Below are positions 25,951 to 34,679 of a stretch of 64,000 nt of DNA, piece after piece. The notes under the pieces were generated by a model, which was not told the DNA's origin, ran no database searches, and was given only the letters and a program-made list of their open reading frames with translations. The translations under genes were made by a program, and so were the position numbers. Where the stretch lies: assembly GCF_001562115.1 (NCBI RefSeq), contig NZ_CP013926.1, forward strand, positions 310,001 through 374,000, in the 5' to 3' direction. Position 1 is the first letter of the stretch; each line of letters opens with the position of its first letter. The stretch comes from Alteromonas stellipolaris (GTDB lineage Bacteria; Pseudomonadota; Gammaproteobacteria; Enterobacterales; Alteromonadaceae).

Positions 25951-27477
25951 ATGAATCAGAATACAAATAGTACACAAACCGTTGACGTATTAGTGGTTGG
26001 CGGCGGTGTAAATGGTGCCGGAGTAGCATTAGATGCGGCTGGTCGCGGACTTTCGGTAGCACTATGTGAAAAAGGCGATCTTGCAGGTGCAACGTCTTCG
26101 TCTAGCAGCAAGTTAATTCATGGTGGTTTACGTTATTTAGAGCATTATGAGTTCCGCCTTGTAAAAGAAGCACTCGCCGAGCGTGAAGTACTATTAGAAA
26201 AAGCCCCACATATTATGTGGCCTTTACGTTTTCGTTTACCTCATCAAAAGCATCTTCGTCCTGCATGGATGATTCGTATTGGTTTGTTCTTGTACGATTC
26301 ACTAGCCAAACGCAATGTATTACCGCGTTCAAAGAAAATGTCTACGTCACCTACAGGCCCGTTGGTTAACGATATTACAACCTGTTTTGAATACTCAGAT
26401 GGTTGGGTAGATGATGCTCGTTTAGTGGTATTAAATGCACTAGCGGCGCAAGACCAAGGTGCTAGCATCTATACACGTACTGAATGTATTAGTGCTGAAA
26501 AACAAGATAAGTTATGGAAAGTCACTTTAAAAGACGCATTAGGGAAAACGTTTACAATTAATGCTAAGGCTGTTGTCAATGCAGCTGGCCCATGGGCTGT
26601 TTCATTCCTAGATAGACTTGCCGACACCAAAAATCCTAACGCAATGCGTATGGTGAAGGGCAGTCATTTCATTGTGCCTAAACTTTACGACACAGAAGAA
26701 GCTTATATTCTTCAAAATAAAGATGGCCGTATTGTTTTTGTTATTCCTTACGAAGATGATTTTTCACTCGTTGGTACTACCGATGAGAACTATGTTGGTG
26801 AGCCATCGCAAGCCGCTATTTCTGAAGATGAAACTGAATATTTGGTCGAAGTGGTAAATACGTACTTTAAAACGAAAATTGATGAAAGCGATATTGTTCA
26901 TAGCTACAGTGGCGTGCGCCCATTGCTTGAAGAGAAAAATGCGTCTGCTCAAGAGCTAACTCGCGATTATAAAGTGGAACTAAGCGGAACTGAGTCTTCG
27001 CCAATATTGCTTAATATTTTCGGTGGTAAAATTACGACCTATAGAAAACTTGCCGAGCATGCAGTAGATAAGCTAACTAGTTTGTTTCCAAAGGCAGGGA
27101 AAGCCTGGACGAAAGATGTACCACTTCCAGGTGGCGCGTTCACTAATAAAGAAGATTTGATTAAACAGCTTCAACACGACTATCCATGGTTATCTGAGTC
27201 GTTAGGGGTTCGCTATGCGCGTCAATACGGCATGTTATGTATTAAGTTCCTTGAAGGCAAAAACGGACTCGATAGCATGGGTGAGAACTTTGGTGCCGAC
27301 ATGTACAAAGCTGAAGTTGACTACCTTATTGATCACGAATGGGCGATGTCCCTTGAAGACGTAATTTGGCGCCGTACTAAACATGGTTTACGTTTAAACC
27401 AAAGCGAGCAAGCCAACCTAGAAAGCTATATAACGAGTCGCGTTTCAAAAAGTGTCGATATGCAGCAATCTGCGTAG
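25951..27477 (+). CDS. glpD: Aerobic glycerol-3-phosphate dehydrogenase
   Basis: An FAD-dependent, membrane-associated enzyme that oxidises glycerol-3-phosphate to dihydroxyacetone phosphate and passes electrons to quinones. The frame is open from 25891, but the start at 25951 (MNQNTN) is chosen because AAAGGGGCGAG precedes it and a promoter overlaps the upstream codons, giving 508 residues. The FAD-binding motif VVGGGVNGAGVALDAAGRG is near the N-terminus, followed by family motifs SSSSSKLIHGGLRYLEHYEF and GGKITTYRKLAEHAV; the C-terminal domain includes EWAMSLEDVIWRRTK, a typical GlpD ending. It is followed by a strong terminator, and tandem GlpR half-sites precede it. Confidence 0.95.
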   Translation: MNQNTNSTQTVDVLVVGGGVNGAGVALDAAGRGLSVALCEKGDLAGATSSSSSKLIHGGLRYLEHYEFRLVKEALAEREVLLEKAPHIMWPLRFRLPHQKHLRPAWMIRIGLFLYDSLAKRNVLPRSKKMSTSPTGPLVNDITTCFEYSDGWVDDARLVVLNALAAQDQGASIYTRTECISAEKQDKLWKVTLKDALGKTFTINAKAVVNAAGPWAVSFLDRLADTKNPNAMRMVKGSHFIVPKLYDTEEAYILQNKDGRIVFVIPYEDDFSLVGTTDENYVGEPSQAAISEDETEYLVEVVNTYFKTKIDESDIVHSYSGVRPLLEEKNASAQELTRDYKVELSGTESSPILLNIFGGKITTYRKLAEHAVDKLTSLFPKAGKAWTKDVPLPGGAFTNKEDLIKQLQHDYPWLSESLGVRYARQYGMLCIKFLEGKNGLDSMGENFGADMYKAEVDYLIDHEWAMSLEDVIWRRTKHGLRLNQSEQANLESYITSRVSKSVDMQQSA

Positions 27478-27499
27478 ATATTAACTATAAAATCTTAAC

Positions 27500-27537
27500 A
27501 GCCCGCATCTTTACTTCACAAAGTGCGGGCTTTTTTT
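27500..27537 (+). terminator. Intrinsic terminator after glpD
   Basis: Arms GCCCGCA (27501-27507) and TGCGGGC (27524-27530), extended inside by CTTT/AAAG, are followed by seven T. It isolates the glp genes from the downstream phosphatase gene. Confidence 0.92.
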
Positions 27538-27611
27538 ATGTTCAATATACTTAAAAATGACAATATATTTAGCTATCTAGCTTTGATGCTATTAGTAAAA
27601 AGGAGGATAGG

Positions 27612-28160
27612 ATGAAGGAAATAATTCTGATCCGGCACGGGAAGCCACTGTCTGCTCACAATAATAAATTAAGTGCAGGCGAATTTACCAATTGGGTTCG
27701 CCAATACAATCAGTCACCTTTAGACAGTGCCCATTACCCAAATGAAAAGCGCCAGTTTGCCACACACCATATCATCGCTAGCCCGCTAAAAAGAGCACAG
27801 CTTTCAGCGAATTATTATATGGGCGAGCCTGCAACCGATGTTATTCCTGAGCTAAAAGAGATGGATATTCCCTATTACAGGTTGCCACTTAGATTACGAG
27901 CTTGGCATTGGGTTTTATTAAACAGGTTAATGTGGATTTGTGGGAAAGCTGGGCGGTTTGAGTCTTTTATTGAGGCTAAAAATCGCGTTGGTAAAGCTGC
28001 CCATGAACTCGAAAAGAAAGCCGAACAGCACGCTCAAATTGTTGTGTTTGGACACGGTATGAGTAATCGTTACATTCGTGTTTTTCTGGCTAAAAGAGGC
28101 TGGGAAATAACGGAAAAAAATAACGGCTATTGGGGTGTGACTCGTTTAATAAAAAGTTGA
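27612..28160 (+). CDS. Histidine phosphatase family protein
   Basis: A 182-residue member of the phosphoglycerate-mutase-like (histidine phosphatase) superfamily. The catalytic motif is IRHGKP at residues 7-12, with His9 as the phosphorylated residue; ASPLKRAQLSA and a late FGHGMSNRYIR provide the second Arg and His of the active site. Length fits the small branch of the family (SixA/alpha-ribazole phosphatase-like). AAAGGAGG lies 5 bases before the ATG. It sits alone between the glpD terminator and mshI, with ~75 bases to the latter, so it may share a transcript with or merely precede the msh genes. Substrate cannot be named. Confidence 0.85.
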   Translation: MKEIILIRHGKPLSAHNNKLSAGEFTNWVRQYNQSPLDSAHYPNEKRQFATHHIIASPLKRAQLSANYYMGEPATDVIPELKEMDIPYYRLPLRLRAWHWVLLNRLMWICGKAGRFESFIEAKNRVGKAAHELEKKAEQHAQIVVFGHGMSNRYIRVFLAKRGWEITEKNNGYWGVTRLIKS

Positions 28161-28202
28161 AATATTCTTAAAAATAAACAACTTTCGTCTACTGGTGCTA
28201 TT

Positions 28203-28224
28203 GTTATTACTTTGTTGTAATAAC
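28203..28224. repeat. Perfect 8-base inverted repeat upstream of mshI
   Basis: GTTATTAC and GTAATAAC flank a six-base TTTGTT spacer, ending 10 bases before the mshI ATG. No strong ribosome-binding site precedes mshI, so this could be an operator or an mRNA hairpin limiting its translation. Confidence 0.45.
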
Positions 28225-28234
28225 ACAATTATTC

Positions 28235-29218
28235 ATGGTCAAAGATTTTACAATGCACATTGGATGGCGCCAATACCTAAAGCAGAAATTTAGACGTGTT
28301 CCCAAGCACCATGTGCTCGGCGTTTCTGTAGACGCTGAGTCTGTATCCTTCTGCATCGTAAAGCGTGAGCAAGATTCAATAGTTTTAGTTGACGAAGAAA
28401 CGGTAACACCAGAAAAATGGGGTGAAAAGCTTCATACTTGGCTAAAGGAAAAAAACCTTCTTGGTATTTCAACCTGCGTGTGTATGTCTCACAGTTGGTA
28501 CAGCGCGTTACAACTAGACCGCCCAAATGTTGAGAACGATGAAGTTCACGGTGCACTGCAATGGTCTGTTGCTGAAATATTGGGTAGCGACAAAGCCTAT
28601 GTATTTGATTATGTCGATTTGCCCGTGCCCCTTGCAGGCACGAACAAGGTAAATGTGTTCGCGCTACCTCGCTCTGTCATTGCTGATGTTGTCAGCCATA
28701 TCCAATCCGCCGATGTCACTTTAAAAGAAATCACGACTGCTGAATTAGCGCTATGCGAGCTCATGCCGTCAATGGAAAGCGCCACCGTACTGTTAACACA
28801 AGAAGCCGGTGAAGAAGTGGTTTTGAATGTGGTTAAAGATGGAAACCTTTATTCTTCTCGGCGGTTAAAAGGTTTTGAAAATATTGGCTCCTTTTCCCAA
28901 GAAGAATTGGAAATGGGACTGCTTGATAATTTGGGTGTGCAAATTCAACGCTCTATGGATCACTTTGAAAGTCAGTTGCGCCAACCGCCCATCCGTTCGG
29001 TTTTATTTCGGTTAGACTCCCCGCATTCTAGTACGCTTAAGATGCAGCTCAGCCAGTTAATTCCGGCACAAATCGACCAGTTAATTTCGCCTATTCAAGT
29101 CAGCGATGAAATTGATGTTTATCGGCTGAACTTGGTGAGCTTAAGTGCTGCGTTTTGTGCATTGGTTCCACAACCTATAGCACCTCCTACTATGAGTACT
29201 GCAGGAGAGTTAAAATGA
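28235..29218 (+). CDS. mshI: MSHA biogenesis protein MshI (PilM-like)
   Basis: A 327-residue cytosolic, PilM-like actin-fold protein that starts the msh assembly genes. The sequence HHVLGVSVDAESVSFCIVKRE near the start corresponds to the phosphate-1 strand-turn-strand of actin-like ATPases, although the motif is weak. The ATG at 28235 is adopted; an internal ATG at 28253 is possible, and neither has a clear ribosome-binding site. The end overlaps the next gene (PilN-like) by four bases (ATGA), implying coupled translation. By analogy to PilM it should join the PilN/PilO-like proteins and link the pilus machine to the inner membrane. In Vibrio the MshI region covers related functions; here the PilN-like part is a separate gene. 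Confidence 0.85.
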   Translation: MVKDFTMHIGWRQYLKQKFRRVPKHHVLGVSVDAESVSFCIVKREQDSIVLVDEETVTPEKWGEKLHTWLKEKNLLGISTCVCMSHSWYSALQLDRPNVENDEVHGALQWSVAEILGSDKAYVFDYVDLPVPLAGTNKVNVFALPRSVIADVVSHIQSADVTLKEITTAELALCELMPSMESATVLLTQEAGEEVVLNVVKDGNLYSSRRLKGFENIGSFSQEELEMGLLDNLGVQIQRSMDHFESQLRQPPIRSVLFRLDSPHSSTLKMQLSQLIPAQIDQLISPIQVSDEIDVYRLNLVSLSAAFCALVPQPIAPPTMSTAGELK

Positions 29219-29844
29219 GACAGCGGATTAACCTCTATTGGCCAGAGTTTAAACCGGAGTTTCGCTGGTTGAATACAAGCACAATGCTCGTAGTGTGGTT
29301 ACTCACATTACTGATAATTGTGCTAGTTACAATGAGGTTGAGCGCGACGGTTCAAAAACAAAGTGCAGTGTTAAACCAAGCGCAAGAGCGAACTATCCAG
29401 CTTGATGAAGACTTAGCCATGGCGAAATCTCAATTAGCTGAACGAAAGCCATCACAAGTTTTATCTGAAGAGCTCGAAACGTTAAACCTTTCGGTCAGCC
29501 AAAAAACTTTACTTATAGAAGAATTGAGTGGGCAAGAAACCAGAGAGCAGGCGCCATTTTACCAAGCCCTAAATGGTTTTGCCGATATTGCAGATGGTTC
29601 TCTATGGCTAACGCGATTTGTGGTGCACAGTGAGCGATTGTCATTATATGGAAAGGTAAACGACCCAGGTGCATTGCCAGCGTGGTTAAAACGACTAGGA
29701 AACGCTACCTACTTTGAAGAAAAAGAATTTGAAGTCATTAAATTAAGCCGTGATATCAACAAAGATGGCAATCCAAATGGTGTGTTGTCGTTTGAGTTAC
29801 TCAGTGAACCAGCTGATCAAGACGGTGAGGTGGCACCAGAATGA
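29215..29844 (+). CDS. MSHA biogenesis protein, PilN-like (MshI2)
   Basis: A 209-residue bitopic inner-membrane protein. The start is the ATG at 29215, which overlaps the mshI stop and is preceded by GCAGGAGAG; the frame extends upstream but without support. A short cytosolic N-terminus (RINLYWPEF, matching the N-L-x-P/PilN-type segment that binds PilM) is followed by a membrane segment at ~25-45, a coiled coil at ~50-105 and a periplasmic PilN-like domain. It corresponds to the gene named mshI2 in Shewanella-type loci. Its ATGA overlap with mshJ indicates coupled translation. Confidence 0.8.
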   Translation: MRQRINLYWPEFKPEFRWLNTSTMLVVWLLTLLIIVLVTMRLSATVQKQSAVLNQAQERTIQLDEDLAMAKSQLAERKPSQVLSEELETLNLSVSQKTLLIEELSGQETREQAPFYQALNGFADIADGSLWLTRFVVHSERLSLYGKVNDPGALPAWLKRLGNATYFEEKEFEVIKLSRDINKDGNPNGVLSFELLSEPADQDGEVAPE

Positions 29845-30485
29845 GCAAAGATAGCTTGAACAGTAAACTAGCCGCCATGAGCCCCCGAGAACTCATCATG
29901 CTCTTCGTTGCGGGCTTAGTGGTGATTGTCCTTATTGGTTTTACGTTTTTCATCGAGCCACTTTGGAAAAAGTCGCAATCGATGGAAAGAAGGCTTGCGT
30001 CTGAAGCCACGCAAGCCTCTTCATTAAACCAACAATTGCAAATTTATCTCGAAGCGCTAGAAGAGGATCCCGACAAGGCCTTGATATCAAGCATTGCAGA
30101 ATTAGAAGAAAAAGATGCGATATTGGAACAGCGATTTAGAGATGAACTTAAAACCCTAGTCACCCCCGATGAAATGCCAGCTTTGGTTAGTCGTATGTTT
30201 GACGATGCACAACAAGTGCGCTTGGAATCTATGGCAACTATTGCGCCGGTTAATATATTTGCAGGACGTGAAGACTTATCGGAGCTTACGCTTTATCGAC
30301 ATGGCCTAACCCTAATTTTCAGCGGTAGTTATTTTGATATAAGAGACTTTCTTCAACGTGCTCAAAAAGAAAATATAAAGCTTTATTGGGAAGCGATGGA
30401 TTACCAAGTTAGCGATTACCCTAACGGAAAAGTGACAATAGAGTTTTATACCGTTAGCACGCAAAGGACATTTATCCGTGTTTAA
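29841..30485 (+). CDS. mshJ: MSHA biogenesis protein MshJ (PilO-like)
   Basis: A 214-residue bitopic inner-membrane protein: a short cytosolic head, one membrane segment (~17-40), a coiled coil (~45-100) and a periplasmic ferredoxin-like domain ending in TVSTQRTFIRV. The layout matches PilO-type alignment-complex proteins, which pair with the PilN-like protein encoded just upstream. Four-base overlap with the preceding gene and 8-base overlap with mshK point to one coupled mRNA. Name assigned from order and architecture. Confidence 0.82.
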   Translation: MSKDSLNSKLAAMSPRELIMLFVAGLVVIVLIGFTFFIEPLWKKSQSMERRLASEATQASSLNQQLQIYLEALEEDPDKALISSIAELEEKDAILEQRFRDELKTLVTPDEMPALVSRMFDDAQQVRLESMATIAPVNIFAGREDLSELTLYRHGLTLIFSGSYFDIRDFLQRAQKENIKLYWEAMDYQVSDYPNGKVTIEFYTVSTQRTFIRV

Positions 30486-30819
30486 ACTAATACTAACGAT
30501 AGTGCTCACTTTTAGCTCATTTTTGTTGTTTGCACAGCAAGACCCAACTCGCCCTGGAAATACCAAAATGGCAGGCATTGGTGCTACGCAGCAAGGGGAG
30601 TTTTCCTTAAGTGCCATTATGTATTCTGCGCAAAGTAAGCATGCCATTATTAATAATAAAGTGGTCAGGGAAGGGGATGATATTGCCGAGGGTAAAGTAG
30701 AAAGCATAACTAAGAATACCGTGGTAATTTTGAAAACCCGTTATGCCAAGCCCGTACGAACTGTATTGTCTCTAGCGCCAATAACAACAATTAAAAAAAA
30801 TGTATCAGAGGATCTGTAA
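30478..30819 (+). CDS. mshK: MSHA biogenesis protein MshK (PilP-like)
   Basis: A small protein of 113 residues, from a GTG start at 30478 that overlaps mshJ. A signal sequence (FKLILTIVLTFSSFLLFA-QQ) precedes a short segment QQDPTRPG and a compact beta domain with EGDDIAEGKVESITKNTVVILK, the HR-type fold seen in PilP/GspC pilotins and inner-membrane couplers. It likely bridges the inner-membrane PilN/PilO-like complex and the MshL secretin. Assignment rests on position between mshJ and mshL as well as the fold pattern. Confidence 0.8.
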   Translation: MFKLILTIVLTFSSFLLFAQQDPTRPGNTKMAGIGATQQGEFSLSAIMYSAQSKHAIINNKVVREGDDIAEGKVESITKNTVVILKTRYAKPVRTVLSLAPITTIKKNVSEDL

Positions 30820-30820
30820 A

Positions 30821-32491
30821 ATGGGCAAGTTACCCCGTCTGTTTGGAGTATTAAGCATAGCTTTAGCGATGACAGGTTGTCAGAGTACATCAGAGCCTCA
30901 GCAGCTCGTGTCAAAAGTTGAACAAGACTTACAAGAACAAATTGATACAGAAAAAGCGCGTAAATCTTCTCAAGTAAATACCCCAGTGCCCATTCCCTCT
31001 GCGGTATCAGCTGCATTGGCAGCACCTGAAAGTGTGTCTTCAACTAACAGTTTGTTCGGGCCACAGCGTTTCGATGTTAACGCGCAAAGCGTGCCTATAA
31101 GCGCCTTTTTCGCAGGCTTGGTTGAAGGTACGCCTTACAGTGTTGCTATTCATCCGCAAGTAACTGGGTCGGTATCGCTGCAACTCAAGCAAGTCACAAT
31201 AGATGAAGTGATGTCATTACTCAGTGACTTATATGGCTATGACATTGCGCGCTCAGGAACGGTTTTTAAAGTGCGCGCTGCAGGTATGCGTACTGAAACC
31301 TTTGCCGTTAATTACCTCTACATGCAGCGAAGCGGCACAACCCAAACCAGTATTACCTCCGGCGGTGTAACGCAAAATAATAATCAAAATAACAACAATG
31401 GTTCTTCTTCGGGCTCGTACAGTGGCAACTTCAGTAGTTCCGATAGCTATGGAAGTCAGAACAACAGTAATACTAACGGCACAACCATAAACACTCGTAC
31501 TGAAACAGACTTTTGGGCTGACTTAAAAGTGAGTCTTGAAGCTATGGTAGGTAAAGAAAACGGTCGTGCTGTATTTGTTACCCCGCAAGCTAGTTTGGTT
31601 ACGGTGCGGGCCATGCCTGATGAGTTGTCTGACATACGCCGCTTTTTGAAAACATCAGAAGCTAATTTAACCAAGCAAGTTATTTTGGAAGCCCGTATTT
31701 TAGAAGTTGAACTGAATGACGGTTATCAGCAGGGTATTAATTGGAATGAAATACTGGCCAATACAGGAAATACCGACTTCTCACTTTCAACTACGGCGGG
31801 CACCTTAGGTAATGATATCAGCACTACCCTCGGTGGTGTGACAAGCCTCGCATTTTTGAACAAAGATTTCTCTGGGGTATTGTCGTTACTGTCGACGCAA
31901 GGGAATGTACAGGTGCTCTCAAGCCCCCGTGTTACCGCGATTAATAACCAAAAAGCGGTTATTAAAGTGGGTGACGATGAATATTTTGTCACTGATGTGT
32001 CAAGCGACAGCACGGTAACCAGTACGACAACGTCTATTTCACCGGATATTGAGCTTACACCCTTTTTCTCGGGTATTGCGCTAGATGTAACACCACAAAT
32101 TGATGACAAAGGCACGGTACTTTTACATGTTCACCCATCGGTTATTGAAACCGCTGAGCAGCAAAAAGTTGTGACCATGGATGATGAGCAAATTGTATTG
32201 CCATTGGCACAAAGCACCATTCGAGAGTCAGACACCATAATTCGAGCTGGCTCTGGCGAAATTGTGGTGATAGGTGGGTTAATGCAAACCAGTCAAACCG
32301 ATATGGTATCAAAAACGCCATTATTGGGTGACATTCCCTTGTTTGGTGAATTATTTAAGAATCGCCAAGTTAGCGAAACGAAAAAAGAACTTATCATTTT
32401 ACTCAAACCCACTGTTGTAGGACACGACACGTTCGAACAGCAACTAGAAACCAGTCGCCAAAATATGGTGGATTGGTTGTATGTGGATTAA
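30821..32491 (+). CDS. mshL: MSHA outer-membrane secretin MshL
   Basis: A 556-residue secretin. The start at 30821 gives a lipoprotein signal (LSIALAMTGC) and has GAGGA upstream; the frame extends seven codons further, overlapping mshK, without support. After the N-terminal domain (~75-150: FDVNAQSVPISAFFAGLVEG, VTIDEVMSLLSDLYGYDI, a secretin-and-TonB short domain), an Asn/Ser/Gly-rich linker lies around 190-225. The C-terminal secretin domain has LSSPRVTAINNQKAVIKVGDDEYFV and IVVIGGLMQTSQ...KTPLLGDIPLFGELFKN, the family signature. It forms the outer-membrane channel through which the MSHA pilus passes. Confidence 0.93.
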   Translation: MGKLPRLFGVLSIALAMTGCQSTSEPQQLVSKVEQDLQEQIDTEKARKSSQVNTPVPIPSAVSAALAAPESVSSTNSLFGPQRFDVNAQSVPISAFFAGLVEGTPYSVAIHPQVTGSVSLQLKQVTIDEVMSLLSDLYGYDIARSGTVFKVRAAGMRTETFAVNYLYMQRSGTTQTSITSGGVTQNNNQNNNNGSSSGSYSGNFSSSDSYGSQNNSNTNGTTINTRTETDFWADLKVSLEAMVGKENGRAVFVTPQASLVTVRAMPDELSDIRRFLKTSEANLTKQVILEARILEVELNDGYQQGINWNEILANTGNTDFSLSTTAGTLGNDISTTLGGVTSLAFLNKDFSGVLSLLSTQGNVQVLSSPRVTAINNQKAVIKVGDDEYFVTDVSSDSTVTSTTTSISPDIELTPFFSGIALDVTPQIDDKGTVLLHVHPSVIETAEQQKVVTMDDEQIVLPLAQSTIRESDTIIRAGSGEIVVIGGLMQTSQTDMVSKTPLLGDIPLFGELFKNRQVSETKKELIILLKPTVVGHDTFEQQLETSRQNMVDWLYVD

Positions 32492-32493
32492 GT

Positions 32494-33408
32494 ATGTACT
32501 TGTATCATTTTGGCATTAGAGAGCTTCCGTTTACTTTAACGCCAAACACCAGTTTTTTTTACGGTCTACCCAGTCATATTGAAGCCAGTGAGGTGTTACT
32601 CACTGCGCTTAAATCTGGTGAAGGTTTTATTAAAGTAACTGGTGAAGTCGGTACAGGCAAAACCCTTATTTGTCGTAAGTTTCTTAATGAGTTACCCGCG
32701 CATTTTCAATCAGCCTATATTCCAAACCCTCTTTTAAGCCCAGACGAATTGCGCCGTGCAGTGGCAAGCGAGCTAGGAGTAGATATTGGGCAAACCTGCG
32801 ATCAGCAGCGTTTCACCCAATGTATTCAAGAGCGACTTATCGATATTAATGCCCAGCAGCGAAGTGCTGTTTTGGTGATTGATGAAGCGCAAGCGTTACC
32901 GGTTGAAAGTATTGAAGCGCTGCGTTTAATGACTAATTTAGAGACCGAAAGCCGCAAACTATTGCAGGTGGTGTTGTTTGGGCAGCCAGAGCTCAATCAA
33001 AAGCTTTCAATGCCAGAACTGCGACAGCTAAAGCAGCGCATTACATTCAGTTATTCGCTATCGCACATGGATACTGACCAAATATACCATTATGTAAAAC
33101 ATCGCTTAGTAGTAGCAGGGCATCCAGGCGAAGAGGTGTTCGACCTAGCGTGTTGCCGACTGATGTTTATGGCTACGAAAGGTACGCCAAGACTTGTCAA
33201 TGTATTGTGTCATAAGGCCATGATGCTGGCGTACGGCGAAGGTAAGTACAAAGTGGATGTATCACACATTAAATTGGCGATTGCTGATACCGAAGCCACC
33301 ACATTGCCTTGGTACGCTTCTCTTGCTCTATGGCCTTCTTTGGTAGCAGCCGGTGCGGTGGTTTCGGTTACCCTTGCCAGTGTGCTCGAGCTGGGAGGGA
33401 TGGTATGA
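32494..33408 (+). CDS. mshM: MSHA biogenesis AAA ATPase MshM (ExeA-like)
   Basis: A 304-residue ExeA/GspA-type ATPase. The start at 32494, two bases after the mshL stop, gives MYLYHFGIRELPFTLTPN, the typical opening of this family; the longer frame is unsupported. Walker A GEVGTGKT is at 50-57 and Walker B VLVIDEA at 126-132, with a sensor segment QVVLFGQPEL and an arginine-rich RLKQRITFSY. A hydrophobic C-terminal stretch (SLALWPSLVAAGAVVSVTLASV) may anchor it in the inner membrane. ExeA-type proteins help place or assemble the secretin through the cell wall. It overlaps mshN by four bases. Confidence 0.9.
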   Translation: MYLYHFGIRELPFTLTPNTSFFYGLPSHIEASEVLLTALKSGEGFIKVTGEVGTGKTLICRKFLNELPAHFQSAYIPNPLLSPDELRRAVASELGVDIGQTCDQQRFTQCIQERLIDINAQQRSAVLVIDEAQALPVESIEALRLMTNLETESRKLLQVVLFGQPELNQKLSMPELRQLKQRITFSYSLSHMDTDQIYHYVKHRLVVAGHPGEEVFDLACCRLMFMATKGTPRLVNVLCHKAMMLAYGEGKYKVDVSHIKLAIADTEATTLPWYASLALWPSLVAAGAVVSVTLASVLELGGMV

Positions 33409-34679
33409 GTGTTGTGAATAAAATGCTGAAAGATCTTGAAGCTCGCGAGGGCGTTGAACAACCGCAAGCCCGCTATGAGGCCCCACAAAAAAAGCCAGTA
33501 AGTGCGCTTACTGTCGTTGTGGCGTTATTGGTTATCGTGACCATCGCGTTAGTTACGTGGGTGCTACTTAACCCTGCGGCATCGGTTTCATCATCGGTGA
33601 TATCGTCTGAATCTCCCCCGGTATCCCCCACGGTATTGGCCTCTGAATCAAGGTCGATTACAGATATCGACGAAGTTGCATCAAGTGAGCAAAGCTCCGC
33701 TGTCTTGGCTGCCTCTTTGCCCGCCTCCTTGTCCACCCCATCTAATGCAAGCGCTCAACCAAGCACTGAATCTCGCGTTGTGCAAAACGACGACATGGAT
33801 GCGCAGCAGATTTTATCAACAACTGTGCAGACGTCAGCCCCAGTAGCACCGGTTACTTTTTCAGAAACGGCGAAAAACATAGAGGGTAACGAGGGTAAAG
33901 AGGGTGAACCTCAGAAAAGCCCAAGTTCGGTTGCTGCTACTAATGCAAACCCTAACCCTATAACTAGCCCAGATATTAACGCCACTGGCATTGCTGAAGC
34001 GCAGACCACATCGAAGTCGGTAGACAGACTAAAAACAGTCGAGTCGGCACCAGTGCCGAGCTTTTCAAAACAGGTTGATAACACTAGAAGCGCCCCTGCG
34101 ATAGAAGAGCAGGTTCGTTTAGCCCTAGATAATAATGACTACAACACAGCCATTGGGCTAATGCAGCAAAAAGTGCAAAGCCACCCAAGTGATAGTGGCG
34201 CTAAGAAGAAGCTAGCGTCCTTACTCTTTGCCAGCGGGCAAATAGACCAAGCGCAGGCATTGTTACAACGTATGCTTGTGAATACGCCGGATGATCACAG
34301 TGTTCGCCTAATGTTGTCGCGTTTGTATGTGAAGCAAGGGCTAACTAAAATAGCGATACAGAACGCAAGTGAGGCTGTTTCTTCACCCAGCAACCCACTG
34401 ACTATTGAGTTACTCAGTTTTAGAGCGAATTTACTGCAGCAACATAGCGTGTTCGACAAGTCTCTTAATGATTATTTAGCGCTAACTAAGCGGCGACCTT
34501 TAGAGCCCAAGTGGTGGTTAGGTGCTGCGATAAGTGCTGACAGTCTGCAGCATTCGGCACTGGCGTTAAGCGCTTTCTCCCAAGTAATACAGATTGATAC
34601 GCAGCAAACCCTATCACCAGACGTACACCATTATGTGCAAGAGCGCATAGCTAGGCTTCGGGAAGTAGTAAATGAATAA
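33405..34679 (+). CDS. mshN: MSHA biogenesis protein MshN (TPR, bitopic)
   Basis: A 424-residue protein from the ATG at 33405, which overlaps the mshM stop and follows GGGAGGGA; MSVVNKMLKDLEARE is the usual MshN start. One membrane segment lies at ~29-51, followed by a long Ser/Thr/Ala-rich, low-complexity periplasmic linker (~55-255) and a TPR domain (~255-420) containing VRLALDNNDYNTAIGLMQQKV. It probably spans the periplasm and supports the secretin or pilus. The N-terminal low-complexity section is poorly conserved in character. It overlaps mshE by 8 bases. Confidence 0.88.
   Translation: MSVVNKMLKDLEAREGVEQPQARYEAPQKKPVSALTVVVALLVIVTIALVTWVLLNPAASVSSSVISSESPPVSPTVLASESRSITDIDEVASSEQSSAVLAASLPASLSTPSNASAQPSTESRVVQNDDMDAQQILSTTVQTSAPVAPVTFSETAKNIEGNEGKEGEPQKSPSSVAATNANPNPITSPDINATGIAEAQTTSKSVDRLKTVESAPVPSFSKQVDNTRSAPAIEEQVRLALDNNDYNTAIGLMQQKVQSHPSDSGAKKKLASLLFASGQIDQAQALLQRMLVNTPDDHSVRLMLSRLYVKQGLTKIAIQNASEAVSSPSNPLTIELLSFRANLLQQHSVFDKSLNDYLALTKRRPLEPKWWLGAAISADSLQHSALALSAFSQVIQIDTQQTLSPDVHHYVQERIARLREVVNE

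Noticed and set aside
26545-26555. AAAACGTTTAC inside glpD
   Set aside because: Resembles the operator core but is coding sequence, far from a promoter, and lacks the flanking symmetric bases.
31726-32115. Antisense open frame of 129 codons within mshL
   Set aside because: Shadow of the secretin coding sequence; composition is that of reversed coding DNA.
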